Shown one piece after another: positions 40,515 through 49,948 of a DNA stretch of 52,747 nucleotides. The notes below the pieces were generated by a model, which had not been told where the DNA came from, did not search any database, and saw only the letters and a program-made list of their open reading frames with translations. Positions within the stretch are counted from its first letter, which is position 1. Each line of letters starts with the position of its first letter. Made by a program: the position numbers and the translations under genes. Source of the DNA: a virus; the IMG/VR virus record IMGVR_UViG_3300025886_000034, positions 1-52,747 of that record. The stretch is one strand, 5' to 3'.

Positions 40515-43487
40515 TTAAGGGTTGAAGTATTGCCTGTCAATTACTTGCGTAATTGGAATAGACGTTGATTCATCATTTAGAATAATATTACTCAACCTTA
40601 AAGATTGAAAATTCAAGTTAAATATCACTACAAAAACATTAATATCTGATGCATATGTGTAAGTATATACAAAGGTATTATCGTTCGTTGATCCTAAAGT
40701 AGTTACTCCTGTTGTTGGTGAAGTTCCTGTGCCATTAGTTATATCCTCAACACCCGCAACGTCGGAAGTATCAGATGTTTGATATATTCTTATTTCAGTA
40801 CCATCTTGCAAACCGGTCAAACTAAACGTAACCTGCAATGGTGGGAATCGTGCAACACCATTATTATCAATTAACTGGTAATTTGTAATATCCGCGGCCG
40901 CTATGTTAGTTAACCACACCCCTTGTGCACCAAAGAAACGACCACCAGCAAATGTACCGAATGGTGATTGTTTATTATCTACGTTGCTGAAGTTTGCTTC
41001 ATTCGCATTACGATATTCATAACCATCGTCGCCGTTAACTGTCTGCGAGAAGTCAAATGATGTAATATATTTAGTGCGTTCATAAACTTCTTTAAGTGTT
41101 CTACCGCTACAATCAACAATAACACTATATGGTTGATTACCATTTCCATCACCAATATCTTGTGAGGTTGCTCCAAAGGTTGTTGTTACGTTTGTATATC
41201 CAGCCACCGTACCAGAAGCGGTTTCATTATTCAAATCTGGTAAAGTTGAAAGTGCGACAATATTCTGCCCACCATTGGATAGATCAGCAAAGAAGTGGTC
41301 ATATAGATCGCCATATTCTCTTGCGAACAACCAAACCCCACCATCAACATTGGTTGCTGTATCATCAGTTGATTGAATAAATGTGCCGTCTTCTACTTTA
41401 ACTAAAACGTCGATGTTACCGTCAGGCCACCAAGAAGTCAAGGCAGCGTCAGATGCTTCAACGCCTTGAACAATATAAATTCCTGTTCCTGTTTCTACCG
41501 AACCGATTGTTTTGACATTAGACCAAAGTAATGAATTAGCATTATCAAAGTATGAACCATCATATAAGAACTTGTGGTCATTATCTTTTGCACCAAAGGT
41601 ATAACCATTGATGAATTCGTATTGCACTCTGGTGATTGATTGGATAGGCTCAGGGAATTGCATAAAAGCAGTAGCTGCAAATGTATTCATTGCAAATTCG
41701 TATAGATCTTGGGAAGTATCAATTGCGCTGTAAGCACTAAACGGAAGAGTAGGGCCAGATGTCATCGTAATAGTTTGAGCACTAGTATCAATAGTCCAAG
41801 TATTATTTAACGTTGGTACTGCAACCTGCTGTCTGTCGTTAATAAGTGTGACTAGTTGTGATACTGAACCTGTTGCAGTGCCCAAAGTTGTTTCAAATGG
41901 CAGGTCACCAAATCTTCTTACTCGAAGCGTAGTGTTGTTTGAACCAACATAACTTTGTTGTGGGATATTACCACTAGCATCAGTAGTACCATTAAAGATT
42001 GTGATAACACCATCATTCAACCAAACAAATGCGCCAGATACATTAACCCCATCTTCATCTTTTACGTTAACATCAATAGTTTTCGGTGCATTTCGAATAG
42101 TAACAGTGCCACTGTAGTTTGCCCCAAATCGAATACTTGGAACAGTAATACCTGTAGGAATATTCAATATTAAATCTGTTGTTGAGGTAGCACTTGGGTT
42201 TATGTAAAGAGTTGCATTGACATTGGTGCCCGTAGTAAAATCACCAAGAGATCCGGCAAGATATCCTGAAGAAGTATGGTTCCAAGTATACTCTGAAGGA
42301 ACTGTTCCTGTGAATTCAACTGCATGGTTCGAACCATCACTGGTGAAAGAACAAGTTTGCACATCCGTTAAACTGTTCACTGACAGACTTATTGTTCCTG
42401 TACCGTTAATAAAATCGCATGATGTTATTGTGGCACTTCCTTGTGTAACTTGAGCGCATCTTAAAAATGATGTAGAAACTACTGTAGTGTTAGCACCAAA
42501 TACAAATGTATTCATATCACCAAAAGTACAACCATCCAGACTAACAGTTGCGCCGTTATTTACTAAAAAATTACCCTTAGAGTTATCGAATGATAATGTG
42601 TCAATATAACGCAATTTGTTTATTGTGATATTATTAAACGTTATAACCGATGCGGAGTTATTAATTTCAAGCACGTTAAAATTCGTATATACTTGTCGAG
42701 TATCATCAATGTTTATTGTTCTATTTTGTGCCGTAAATAAAAGAGATGATGCAGTTGTTCCCAGTTCAAGTTTACCTTTCCATAAGAAAGAACCACTAGC
42801 CCTTTGAAATAATCCCCATCTGTTAGCAACTGTATCATTAGTGTCTGCAATGTCATCAAATGTTCCAGCAGGTGAACCACCGGTGTATTGAATTAATCCT
42901 CTACCGTAACGGATAGCATCAACAACAAGAGATTGTCCACGAGACGGAGCAGAGGCTATGTTAGGAAGAAATCCAAAGTTTGAATATGTAGAGGCCGCCG
43001 GAGGTCCGTCTGTGAAAGAAGCAGATTGGCCCGGATCAATCGCTGCGTTTTGCCATCCGCCATATGGATAACGACCATAATCTGACCCACCAACTGCGTA
43101 CCAATCATGATTAGTAGTAGAGGATCCGATGCCTATAAAAAATCCAGATGCAGTTCCTGGCGAGTTTTGTGACGGCGCAGTTTGTCCAACCGTTTCGTTG
43201 TAAGCATTAATAGCGCCGGGAAACAGGAAAAGCCACCAAAAGAAAAATACATCTGTACCATCAACGAATCCGGTAGGATCTGCAACGGCGTAGTTCAATC
43301 CAGAAGCAGCACCAGTTTTATTAGCAGACACTTGTTGAGATACACAATCCGTACCTTGAAGGAACGCCTCTGTTTCTGACGATGGAGAAGCACCAGAACT
43401 GTAAGAGGAAAGTTCTGTCCACCCAGTAGTTCCGTCTGCATACAGAGTTTGCCCGCCTGTTAAATCAGTTGTCGGTGTGTTAGCCAT
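40515..43487 (-). CDS. Large beta-rich virion protein (fibre or adhesin candidate)
   Basis: 990 residues, the largest protein in the window. The first 200 residues include FFFWWLFLFPGAINAYNETV, an unusually aromatic stretch, and several Gly/Tyr-rich loops (GSDYGRYPYGGWQNAA). Residues about 260-420 show short repeating strands with Asn/Thr/Ser turns (NNSASVITFNNITINKLRYI), as in right-handed beta helices. A carboxypeptidase-like or Ig-type domain follows (VNVKDEDGVNVSGAFVWLND). No enzyme motif is visible. It begins within the Cys-rich gene and is part of the portal-collagen unit, so it is a late structural protein, plausibly a fibre or adhesin. Confidence 0.68.
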   Translation of the reverse strand: MANTPTTDLTGGQTLYADGTTGWTELSSYSSGASPSSETEAFLQGTDCVSQQVSANKTGAASGLNYAVADPTGFVDGTDVFFFWWLFLFPGAINAYNETVGQTAPSQNSPGTASGFFIGIGSSTTNHDWYAVGGSDYGRYPYGGWQNAAIDPGQSASFTDGPPAASTYSNFGFLPNIASAPSRGQSLVVDAIRYGRGLIQYTGGSPAGTFDDIADTNDTVANRWGLFQRASGSFLWKGKLELGTTASSLLFTAQNRTINIDDTRQVYTNFNVLEINNSASVITFNNITINKLRYIDTLSFDNSKGNFLVNNGATVSLDGCTFGDMNTFVFGANTTVVSTSFLRCAQVTQGSATITSCDFINGTGTISLSVNSLTDVQTCSFTSDGSNHAVEFTGTVPSEYTWNHTSSGYLAGSLGDFTTGTNVNATLYINPSATSTTDLILNIPTGITVPSIRFGANYSGTVTIRNAPKTIDVNVKDEDGVNVSGAFVWLNDGVITIFNGTTDASGNIPQQSYVGSNNTTLRVRRFGDLPFETTLGTATGSVSQLVTLINDRQQVAVPTLNNTWTIDTSAQTITMTSGPTLPFSAYSAIDTSQDLYEFAMNTFAATAFMQFPEPIQSITRVQYEFINGYTFGAKDNDHKFLYDGSYFDNANSLLWSNVKTIGSVETGTGIYIVQGVEASDAALTSWWPDGNIDVLVKVEDGTFIQSTDDTATNVDGGVWLFAREYGDLYDHFFADLSNGGQNIVALSTLPDLNNETASGTVAGYTNVTTTFGATSQDIGDGNGNQPYSVIVDCSGRTLKEVYERTKYITSFDFSQTVNGDDGYEYRNANEANFSNVDNKQSPFGTFAGGRFFGAQGVWLTNIAAADITNYQLIDNNGVARFPPLQVTFSLTGLQDGTEIRIYQTSDTSDVAGVEDITNGTGTSPTTGVTTLGSTNDNTFVYTYTYASDINVFVVIFNLNFQSLRLSNIILNDESTSIPITQVIDRQYFNP

Positions 43488-43950
43488 TTGCTACTCTTCT
43501 ATATTCTGCGAATTTTAAAAGTACATTACGTTGAACATCTCCATCACGACAAAAAACTTTTACTTCTGGTGTATCATATTTTGTAAGTACTACATTATAT
43601 CCTTGTTGATTAAATGCATCAATTTGTTTAGACCCATATTCTGTTATTGGTCGATCTGGTTTTATCGTTCCGACAAATAAACTGTCATCCAACTTTTCAA
43701 ATATTACACCACATTTATCAGGCCTTAATTCAATTGGTGCACTTTCGTGTTGCGTATAAGCGCACTCATATGTCCTGCATATCAACGGTCTATCTTCATG
43801 AACCGTACAACCTATATTTTTATCACAGTAATTGCACAGTTGACCAGCTGGTGAATCAATTGCAATTAATTCTATCTCACCATCTAAAAGAGGTTTCTGT
43901 GAGTCTATATGTAATAACTCACAACATTCTGTGCATTCACCACATTCCAT
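43480..43950 (-). CDS. YkgJ-type Cys-rich protein (putative Fe-S or zinc cluster)
   Basis: 156 residues. [13 protein letters not shown] and the following C39, C42, C48, C58 and C63 (NYCDKNIGC, RPLICRTYEC) are the CxxCxxCC...C pattern of the YkgJ/UPF0153 family, which is thought to hold a metal or Fe-S cluster; function is not established. The C-terminal half is a mixed domain without further Cys apart from one (KVFCRDGD). Its ATG overlaps the collagen-like gene stop (TAATG) and its end overlaps the 990-residue gene, so it is co-translated with two virion proteins. A role in modifying one of them is inference. Confidence 0.75.
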   Translation of the reverse strand: MECGECTECCELLHIDSQKPLLDGEIELIAIDSPAGQLCNYCDKNIGCTVHEDRPLICRTYECAYTQHESAPIELRPDKCGVIFEKLDDSLFVGTIKPDRPITEYGSKQIDAFNQQGYNVVLTKYDTPEVKVFCRDGDVQRNVLLKFAEYRRVANG

Positions 43951-45134
43951 TAGCTATACTCGTAAGTTGCGCGGTCATCCCAAACTTTGGCAAAATCTGC
44001 TGTGTTGTCGGCCCATATAATTTCTAAGTCATCACCCTGTTCATACACACGCTTAATACGCCACGTAGAGGCGTCTCTCGCGGTGCCTGGGACGGATTCG
44101 CCAATATATGTATAATCACCTTCAGTATCAACTAATCTGTCGTATTGTTGTTCCATACCTATTTGCAATCTCTCTATGATATCGTTAAATGATTCAGAAA
44201 CAAATTTCTGTTTTGATGCATCAAAGATTAAAAGAGAATCGCCTTCGACTTGATGTCTCTTTTTAAATTCTACATCATCGTTTTCCAATATTCGAACTGA
44301 ACCACCACCACCAGAACCACCCCAGCCGTTAGCGATTCTCTGTCGCATTTCGTTCAAGCTTTTTTCTAGATCGCGCTTGACTTTCAACTCAAAATCTTTT
44401 ACATATTTATCTGCGGTTTTTATTTCATCATCAATTTTTTTAACAAAATCTGTTATACTTTCTTCTGTTTTCGATACAAATTCCGTAATTTCTTTCTTGA
44501 TAGACTCTTCGTCGGCTGGAGTTCCGGCGTCGCCCTTAAGCCCTTGTGCGCCCTGTGGGCCTGTGTTTCCGACAGGACCTACATCACCACGCTCTCCTCT
44601 TTCTCCAGTGTCACCCTTCTCACCCTTCTGGCCAGGTTCGCCATCTTTTCCATCTTTACCGTCAAGACCAGAAACTCCATGTATTCCTTGCTCGCCTTGC
44701 TCGCCTTTTTCTCCGCGATCCCCTTTCTTTCCTTTATCACCCTTCTCACCCTTTAACCCCTGTGGTCCTTCGGGTCCGCGCTCTCCACGTTCTCCATTCT
44801 CGCCAGCAATTCCAACAACACCTTGAAGTCCTTGTTCACCTTGTTCACCGCGTTCTCCACGCTCTCCTTGTGGTCCTTGCGATCCTTGTTCTCCGGCATC
44901 ACCTTTATCTCCCTTGTTTCCTATAAAACCCCTTTCACCTTTCGGACCCACAGGGCCGCGTTCTCCGGCAGCACCATCTTTACCATCAAGCCCAAAAATT
45001 CGTACCGGCTGCACATCTTCAATAACCTGAAAAATTTTATTTTCAAGCTTGTCAATTTCTTTCTTGGTATATGCAACAGAGGTTGCTATACTAACAGCTT
45101 CGGTCAAATTCGGATCATTTTTCTTCTTTATCAT
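43950..45134 (-). CDS. Collagen-like virion fibre protein
   Basis: 394 residues. Residues 1-45 are a short helical attachment region. Residues 48-206 are an uninterrupted run of 53 Gly-X-Y triplets rich in Glu, Lys, Arg, Asp and Gln ([19 protein letters not shown]), expected to form a triple helix held by charge pairs. A coiled coil (210-265), a GGSGGGG linker, and a C-terminal 115-residue domain follow; the latter may trimerise or bind a surface. The start lies 20 bases inside the portal gene. Collagen-like fibres occur in many phages; the link to the portal gene and YkgJ-type gene is notable. Confidence 0.9.
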   Translation of the reverse strand: MIKKKNDPNLTEAVSIATSVAYTKKEIDKLENKIFQVIEDVQPVRIFGLDGKDGAAGERGPVGPKGERGFIGNKGDKGDAGEQGSQGPQGERGERGEQGEQGLQGVVGIAGENGERGERGPEGPQGLKGEKGDKGKKGDRGEKGEQGEQGIHGVSGLDGKDGKDGEPGQKGEKGDTGERGERGDVGPVGNTGPQGAQGLKGDAGTPADEESIKKEITEFVSKTEESITDFVKKIDDEIKTADKYVKDFELKVKRDLEKSLNEMRQRIANGWGGSGGGGSVRILENDDVEFKKRHQVEGDSLLIFDASKQKFVSESFNDIIERLQIGMEQQYDRLVDTEGDYTYIGESVPGTARDASTWRIKRVYEQGDDLEIIWADNTADFAKVWDDRATYEYS

Positions 45135-46746
45135 TGCTACCCTCTTCTACCAAACTATCGAAAAACTTTGACATAGATTTAGCTAACTCGCTTTGATCTT
45201 CAGTCTCTTTCGGTATAAATTCGAACGTCTCATTCGAAATTTTTGGTTGAGGTTTTTCATCTTCTATCCTTTCTTCGTATTCTTCGTCGCTACCTTCTTT
45301 ATCAATTTCTTTACCAATCTCTTTAATGTCTTCTTCGGACATTTTCAAAATATTTTTCTTGATGTAATCGTGAGAGAAATATTTACCAACATACTGATCC
45401 ATATCGTTCAGCATAGATATTCTTTCTCGAATTATTTCAGTTTCTTTTAACTCAATAAAATGCGAATCCGAAATGAAATCATAATTGATATTTTCTTTTA
45501 ATTCCAACCACTCTTTCTTAGTGCATACACCTTTCAATAACAATTGAGTTTCCAGCAATCGGTCAAACAAGTGCGAGAAACGCATTCTCAATCGACCAAC
45601 GAACTTGCTGAATTTTACTTCATCCCGTGTGATTTCCGAAGCACGCCCTAAAGAAAAACCGGTATCGGCCTCCAAACGTGATGCCGGTACATTCAGCGAT
45701 TTATAAAGTTTTTTCTGAAAGTATAATACGTCATCAATCTCGCCGAGGTTCTGTCCGCCAGGCAATGTAGTAATCTCCGTACCTCTACCACCTTCTCTAC
45801 GAGGCAACCAGAAGTCTTCTAACATGGTTTGATAACGACGATCATCCCTAACCTCACCTGTGTTAGCGTCATACACCAACTTGTTCTTATACTTCTGCAT
45901 CACGTCGCGCAAGTATTGTTCAGCCTTCATCTTGGGAAGATTACCAACATCGATATAAAAAATTCGACGTTCTGGTGCGCGAGAAATCCTATAGATAACT
46001 GTCGCATCCTCAAGCATCCTTAATTGGTTCAAAGGCTTGATTGCTTTGCTCAAATGTGACAGAATATCTTTTCCATTATGGTCAAGAATTCCAGAATGCA
46101 CATAGCACACCGAGTCAGGTGAAATCTTCAATCCATTGTTAGCGTCTTTTTGGAAGCCTTTTTCGGAATAGATAAAATACTCTATAGGTTTTGTATATAA
46201 AGTGTCATTTACGTTATTAGTTTTTTTATCCTTCGGGGTTTCTCTAACCTTACGGATTTTCCGAGGGTCAATATAACGAATCTCTTTCACACCTTTCTTT
46301 GGTGATTTTTCGTCGATGACCATATGGTAGTATAGTTTTCCGTCTACATACCATCTACGAAAAATATCATATGCTTGATTATTGAAATCTAAAAGTTTCA
46401 TTGTGTGATGAAACTCTTCTCTAATTTTATTTTTGAATGCTTCTGATTGTTCTAGTTTATCGAGTATAATTTGCACTGGGTAGTCATCCTCAGAATAAAT
46501 AATAGACTCATTAACAATATCATCTATTGCAGCATCACATTCTGGTTGCGATGACATTTCTCGATACTTACCAATTAAGCTGCTACCGGATTTGGCGGTT
46601 CCTTCAAGATCGACATATGTACCATACACACCGTTACCAGAAATGGTTATTGCGGCGTCATCGTCGGTTGGAGGAACAAAAGATTTTAGTGCTGCTGATT
46701 CAACATCATCCTTTCCAATTTTATATCCAAATAATGTAAATGCCAT
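45115..46746 (-). CDS. 20: Portal protein gp20
   Basis: 543 residues (T4: 524). It forms the dodecameric ring at the head vertex through which DNA is packaged. Typical parts are DAAIDDIVNESIIYSEDDYP, the clip/stem region with YIDPRKIRKVRE, FWLPRREGGRGTEITTLPGG and NVPASRLEADTGFSLGRASE. The end is acidic and disordered. An exact late box is 33 bases upstream. Confidence 0.97.
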   Translation of the reverse strand: MAFTLFGYKIGKDDVESAALKSFVPPTDDDAAITISGNGVYGTYVDLEGTAKSGSSLIGKYREMSSQPECDAAIDDIVNESIIYSEDDYPVQIILDKLEQSEAFKNKIREEFHHTMKLLDFNNQAYDIFRRWYVDGKLYYHMVIDEKSPKKGVKEIRYIDPRKIRKVRETPKDKKTNNVNDTLYTKPIEYFIYSEKGFQKDANNGLKISPDSVCYVHSGILDHNGKDILSHLSKAIKPLNQLRMLEDATVIYRISRAPERRIFYIDVGNLPKMKAEQYLRDVMQKYKNKLVYDANTGEVRDDRRYQTMLEDFWLPRREGGRGTEITTLPGGQNLGEIDDVLYFQKKLYKSLNVPASRLEADTGFSLGRASEITRDEVKFSKFVGRLRMRFSHLFDRLLETQLLLKGVCTKKEWLELKENINYDFISDSHFIELKETEIIRERISMLNDMDQYVGKYFSHDYIKKNILKMSEEDIKEIGKEIDKEGSDEEYEERIEDEKPQPKISNETFEFIPKETEDQSELAKSMSKFFDSLVEEGSNDKEEK

Positions 46747-46778
46747 TGTCGCTTCCTGTATGTATTAGTTTCTTATTC

Positions 46779-46786
46779 TATTTATA
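46779..46786 (-). promoter_or_regulatory. T4-type late promoter of gp20
   Basis: Exact TATAAATA on the minus strand, 33 bases upstream of the gp20 ATG. Confidence 0.75.
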
Positions 46787-46807
46787 ACACGAAAAAACTC
46801 AACCAAT

Positions 46808-46830
46808 AAAAAAGGAGGCAATTGCCTCCT
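46808..46830 (-). terminator. Rho-independent terminator after the tail tube genes
   Basis: The palindrome AGGAGGCAATTGCCTCCT is followed on the minus strand by six T. It separates the tail tube transcripts from gp20. Confidence 0.85.
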
Positions 46831-46857
46831 TCTTTATACCAATATAATATATGATTA

Positions 46858-47385
46858 TTATTCGGTTGTCAAGTGTGAATACTGGAAAGTTACCGAATAT
46901 TCAGCAATTGTGTCAAAGTTGTCATATGACAAGTCTAACTGAGCCAGTTCTGTTGGGAATGCATTTTCCAAATTATATGTTCTCAGATCAGAACCACTTT
47001 GATCAGTATGAATAACACTGATAGTTCCTTGATAATCGTTGGTATCACTTCCTGCCAAATCTTCCTGACTGTAATCTGAAGCTTTGATATATTGCAACCA
47101 CGCTTCCATATCTTTGTGAAGTTGCATTTTTTCATCTGCAATAAACGTTGCGGTCCATTCTGCGAAGGTTCTGTCGCCAGGCACCTTCATTTTACGACCA
47201 CCAAAATGTGGAATCTCAACTACACCAACTGAAAATGCTGGGATAGCTGCAGTTTTACACAGATATCTGATGTTGGTATTAGTAACACCAACTTGGTTGG
47301 GAAAAGTAATGTCCACATAGAAATTGTTAGGTCTGGCTGCAACGCCTAACGCGCCTTTGAAGCTTGATAATTTTAATCCTGCCAT
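46858..47385 (-). CDS. 19: Tail tube protein gp19, second paralogue
   Basis: 175 residues (T4 gp19: 163). It shares the tube plan with its neighbour: AARPNNFYVDITFPNQ (compare GARSNIFEVTYS), KTAAIPAFSVGVVEIPHFGG followed by RKMKVPGDRTFAEWTATFI (compare LKLAGDRVFNEWTATVI), and a final beta strand with EYSVTFQYSHLTT. Two tandem copies suggest a duplicated tube gene with divergence; one may form the tube body and the other a specialised ring. AAGGAG precedes the ATG. Confidence 0.85.
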   Translation of the reverse strand: MAGLKLSSFKGALGVAARPNNFYVDITFPNQVGVTNTNIRYLCKTAAIPAFSVGVVEIPHFGGRKMKVPGDRTFAEWTATFIADEKMQLHKDMEAWLQYIKASDYSQEDLAGSDTNDYQGTISVIHTDQSGSDLRTYNLENAFPTELAQLDLSYDNFDTIAEYSVTFQYSHLTTE

Positions 47386-47395
47386 TTCGTTCTCC

Positions 47396-47914
47396 TTATG
47401 CTACTAACGTGGTGAAGTAATCATACGTCCAAGTAACAGTATACTCTTCAACAGTATCTGTAGTATCGTAGGATAAATCGATTGTACCAATTTCACTAGC
47501 GAAACAGTTTATTAAACTATACGTTCTTACTGCAACACCCGCAGCGTCAAGCTGAGAGACTGTGAGAGTAGATCTTCCTGCGGTTCGATCACCAAGCGAT
47601 TCCGCTTCGAAATCAACATCAGTAAACGAACTTTGATGAGTTTCTAGTGCTGCGCGAATAGCAAAGCTTTCGTCATTAATGACGGTAGCAGTCCACTCAT
47701 TGAACACTCGATCCCCAGCAAGTTTTAGTCTTCTGCCACGAAACGGAACTTCGATCAAACCCACTGTGGAGCTAGGCAGTGCGGCCGCTTTAGTCAAAAA
47801 CGAAAAGTTTGCTGCCACACCATCAAGACCACCACCACTATAAGTTACTTCGAAAATATTGGAGCGGGCACCCGCTCCAATTGCTGTTTTCATGTCTTGT
47901 AATGTAAATGCCAT
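47396..47914 (-). CDS. 19: Tail tube protein gp19, first paralogue
   Basis: 172 residues. MAFTLQDMKTAIGAGARSNI followed by KAAALPSSTVGLIEVPFRGR and AGDRVFNEWTATVINDE is the T4 gp19 pattern. It polymerises into the inner tube under the sheath. It directly follows the sheath gene as in T4, so this is the positional gp19; the second copy lies 10 bases downstream. AAGGAG precedes the ATG. Confidence 0.9.
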   Translation of the reverse strand: MAFTLQDMKTAIGAGARSNIFEVTYSGGGLDGVAANFSFLTKAAALPSSTVGLIEVPFRGRRLKLAGDRVFNEWTATVINDESFAIRAALETHQSSFTDVDFEAESLGDRTAGRSTLTVSQLDAAGVAVRTYSLINCFASEIGTIDLSYDTTDTVEEYTVTWTYDYFTTLVA

Positions 47915-47940
47915 TTTTATATCTCCTTATTGACTTTTAA

Positions 47941-49869
47941 TTAACCCCCGATCTCTGCAAATGCAGCGGCACCGGCAACTGAAGTAAAGTTCAGTTGGAT
48001 GAAGTTAACAGAAGCAATAGGTCGGACAAAAATGTCACATACAAACTCATTAGCATTTACTACAGAGTCTGGATTGTTAGTGCCGTCGCATATTACGCGG
48101 AAGTCAGTAACACCTCGACCACCCTGCACTGTGCGCAAGTATGATCCAACAAGATTGCTAAATGACGCTCTTTGTGCTGCATCATTCTGACCAAACAAAA
48201 CGTCTCCAGCAGCATCCCCAATAATACTTTGGATAGTGATGAACAAACGACGAACATTGATTCGGCTAAATGAAGTTTTCTTCTGCGTGAAAGTCTTGTC
48301 ACCAAACAATACAGTTCCGCGACCAGGCTGAGAGAAGATAGGATTGATACCTAACTTGTACAGTGAGTCACGTTCTGCTTCTGTAGGATTCCAAGCAAGA
48401 CGTACAGAGTTTAAGATACGGCCGTTTTGATAACCAGCAGGAGAGAACCAAGGCTCACCATTAGCATCAGTACGTGCAATACACCCAGCAACATCAGCAT
48501 TACAAGGAACATATGTATAAACATCGTTGTAACGATCAAAAGCATACTTCCAGTTGGAATCGGCGACTGCGTAAGTAGAACGAGCACTTATAGTGTCAGC
48601 GAAAGCAGCAATGTTAGTAGATTCTGTACCAGCAGAGTTTACAACGTCAGCTCTTTGTGGTGAGAATACAGCGACACAATCTTTACGCGCTTCGGCGATT
48701 GTAATTGCTGCGTTTACTACGGTAGCTCCGCCTTGACCGCAGATGATAACATCAACGTCAAGATTCAGCTTATTAGCAAACAACTGTATACCAACAATTC
48801 TTTCTGCATCACCAACCCCATCACCTTCAGCACCACCGCCGAGCGAATCAATATGAACCAAAGCGACACCACCATCAGCAAATGTTGTTCCTGATGCAGT
48901 ATTTCCCCAGTTTGATGATTGCGCAGCTACTGTACCTAAACCACCAGAAACATAAGTGTTTGTGATTCCAGTCGCGGCGATTTCAAAAGTACTACTGGTA
49001 ACAGCTGTGATAGCACCAGTGAGATCAAACTCACCGCCAGTTGCAGAATCAATAATACCAGTTACTACAACTGTTTCACCAACGACAAGTGTGTGAGCAG
49101 CAGAAGTATAGGTAACTTTATCTACCGAGAAAACAGCATCCGTGATTGTTGCGGTCTTTTCAGCAACAGTAGCAACGTGATTAGCCCAACGAATATACTG
49201 TGAAGTATTGTTGATTACGTTCTTGTAGTAGTTTGTTCCACCGTCGATCTTGCGAGCGTCAGAAGCTTTAGATACAGCTTCAAACTTCTCAAGAAGTGTG
49301 CCAGGCACACCAGTGATCTTTCCATCTTCATCGATAACTGCAACGTGAAGTTCGTCATTTGATCCGCCGAGGGCGGTAGCAAAGTCAGAAGTTCCAGGCG
49401 CAACATCAAAGAAACCTTTAAAATCTGAGAAAGATGAATCTTCGAAACCAGTAGCACTTTCACAAATCACAACTTTAAGTGAGTTACCCAAAACACCAGC
49501 GTGTTTTGCAACCCAATGACCAGAACTAGTTAAGGTTGCCTCAAGATATGCGTCATCGTTTTTGACAAGAGTACCGGATCCAGCAGAATCTGCGTTTAAA
49601 GCATTATCACCAACAACACGCACAACGTACTGTGACGCTGAGTATGCAAGATAACTTGATGCAGATAAAAAGTCTACGTTATTAGTTATACTAGGTACAC
49701 CAAATTTAGAAACAAGATCAGTTTCGCTTGTTACTAATGTGGGTTGGTCGATAGGACCCCAGCTAAATGCTCCAACAGAAGCGCCTGTGGTAGTTCCAAC
49801 CGAGCCTACTGAAGTGACTTGATCCGCTTCAGTAATTTTTATTCCAGGCGATTGTAAGTTAATTGCCAT
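47941..49869 (-). CDS. 18: Tail sheath protein gp18 with an inserted Ig/FCCH-like module
   Basis: 642 residues (T4: 659). The contractile sheath. The N terminus SPGIKITEADQVTSVGSVGT and the C-terminal half (NPIFSQPGRGTVLFGDKTFT; INVRRLFITIQSIIGDAAGD) are typical of phage sheaths. Residues about 243-313 are an extra module (VTYTSAAHTLVVGETVVVTG) with the same plan as two modules in the 681-residue structural protein; it would protrude from the sheath surface. GGAGGAG precedes the ATG, and an exact late box is about 70 bases upstream. Confidence 0.95.
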   Translation of the reverse strand: MAINLQSPGIKITEADQVTSVGSVGTTTGASVGAFSWGPIDQPTLVTSETDLVSKFGVPSITNNVDFLSASSYLAYSASQYVVRVVGDNALNADSAGSGTLVKNDDAYLEATLTSSGHWVAKHAGVLGNSLKVVICESATGFEDSSFSDFKGFFDVAPGTSDFATALGGSNDELHVAVIDEDGKITGVPGTLLEKFEAVSKASDARKIDGGTNYYKNVINNTSQYIRWANHVATVAEKTATITDAVFSVDKVTYTSAAHTLVVGETVVVTGIIDSATGGEFDLTGAITAVTSSTFEIAATGITNTYVSGGLGTVAAQSSNWGNTASGTTFADGGVALVHIDSLGGGAEGDGVGDAERIVGIQLFANKLNLDVDVIICGQGGATVVNAAITIAEARKDCVAVFSPQRADVVNSAGTESTNIAAFADTISARSTYAVADSNWKYAFDRYNDVYTYVPCNADVAGCIARTDANGEPWFSPAGYQNGRILNSVRLAWNPTEAERDSLYKLGINPIFSQPGRGTVLFGDKTFTQKKTSFSRINVRRLFITIQSIIGDAAGDVLFGQNDAAQRASFSNLVGSYLRTVQGGRGVTDFRVICDGTNNPDSVVNANEFVCDIFVRPIASVNFIQLNFTSVAGAAAFAEIGG

Positions 49870-49940
49870 TATTTTTCTCCTCCGTTAAGATTTTATAATA
49901 GGAATCACGTAAAAATGTTTGTTTTCCAGATTACTACTAT

Positions 49941-49948
49941 TATTTATA
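49941..49948 (-). promoter_or_regulatory. T4-type late promoter of gp18
   Basis: Exact TATAAATA on the minus strand, about 72 bases upstream of the gp18 ATG and overlapping the end of gp17. A second exact copy lies within the gp17 coding sequence at 50027-50034. Confidence 0.7.

Noticed and set aside
44377-44926. Pro-rich and His-rich plus-strand frames
   Set aside because: They are the reverse of the Gly-X-Y collagen repeat and have composition dictated by it.
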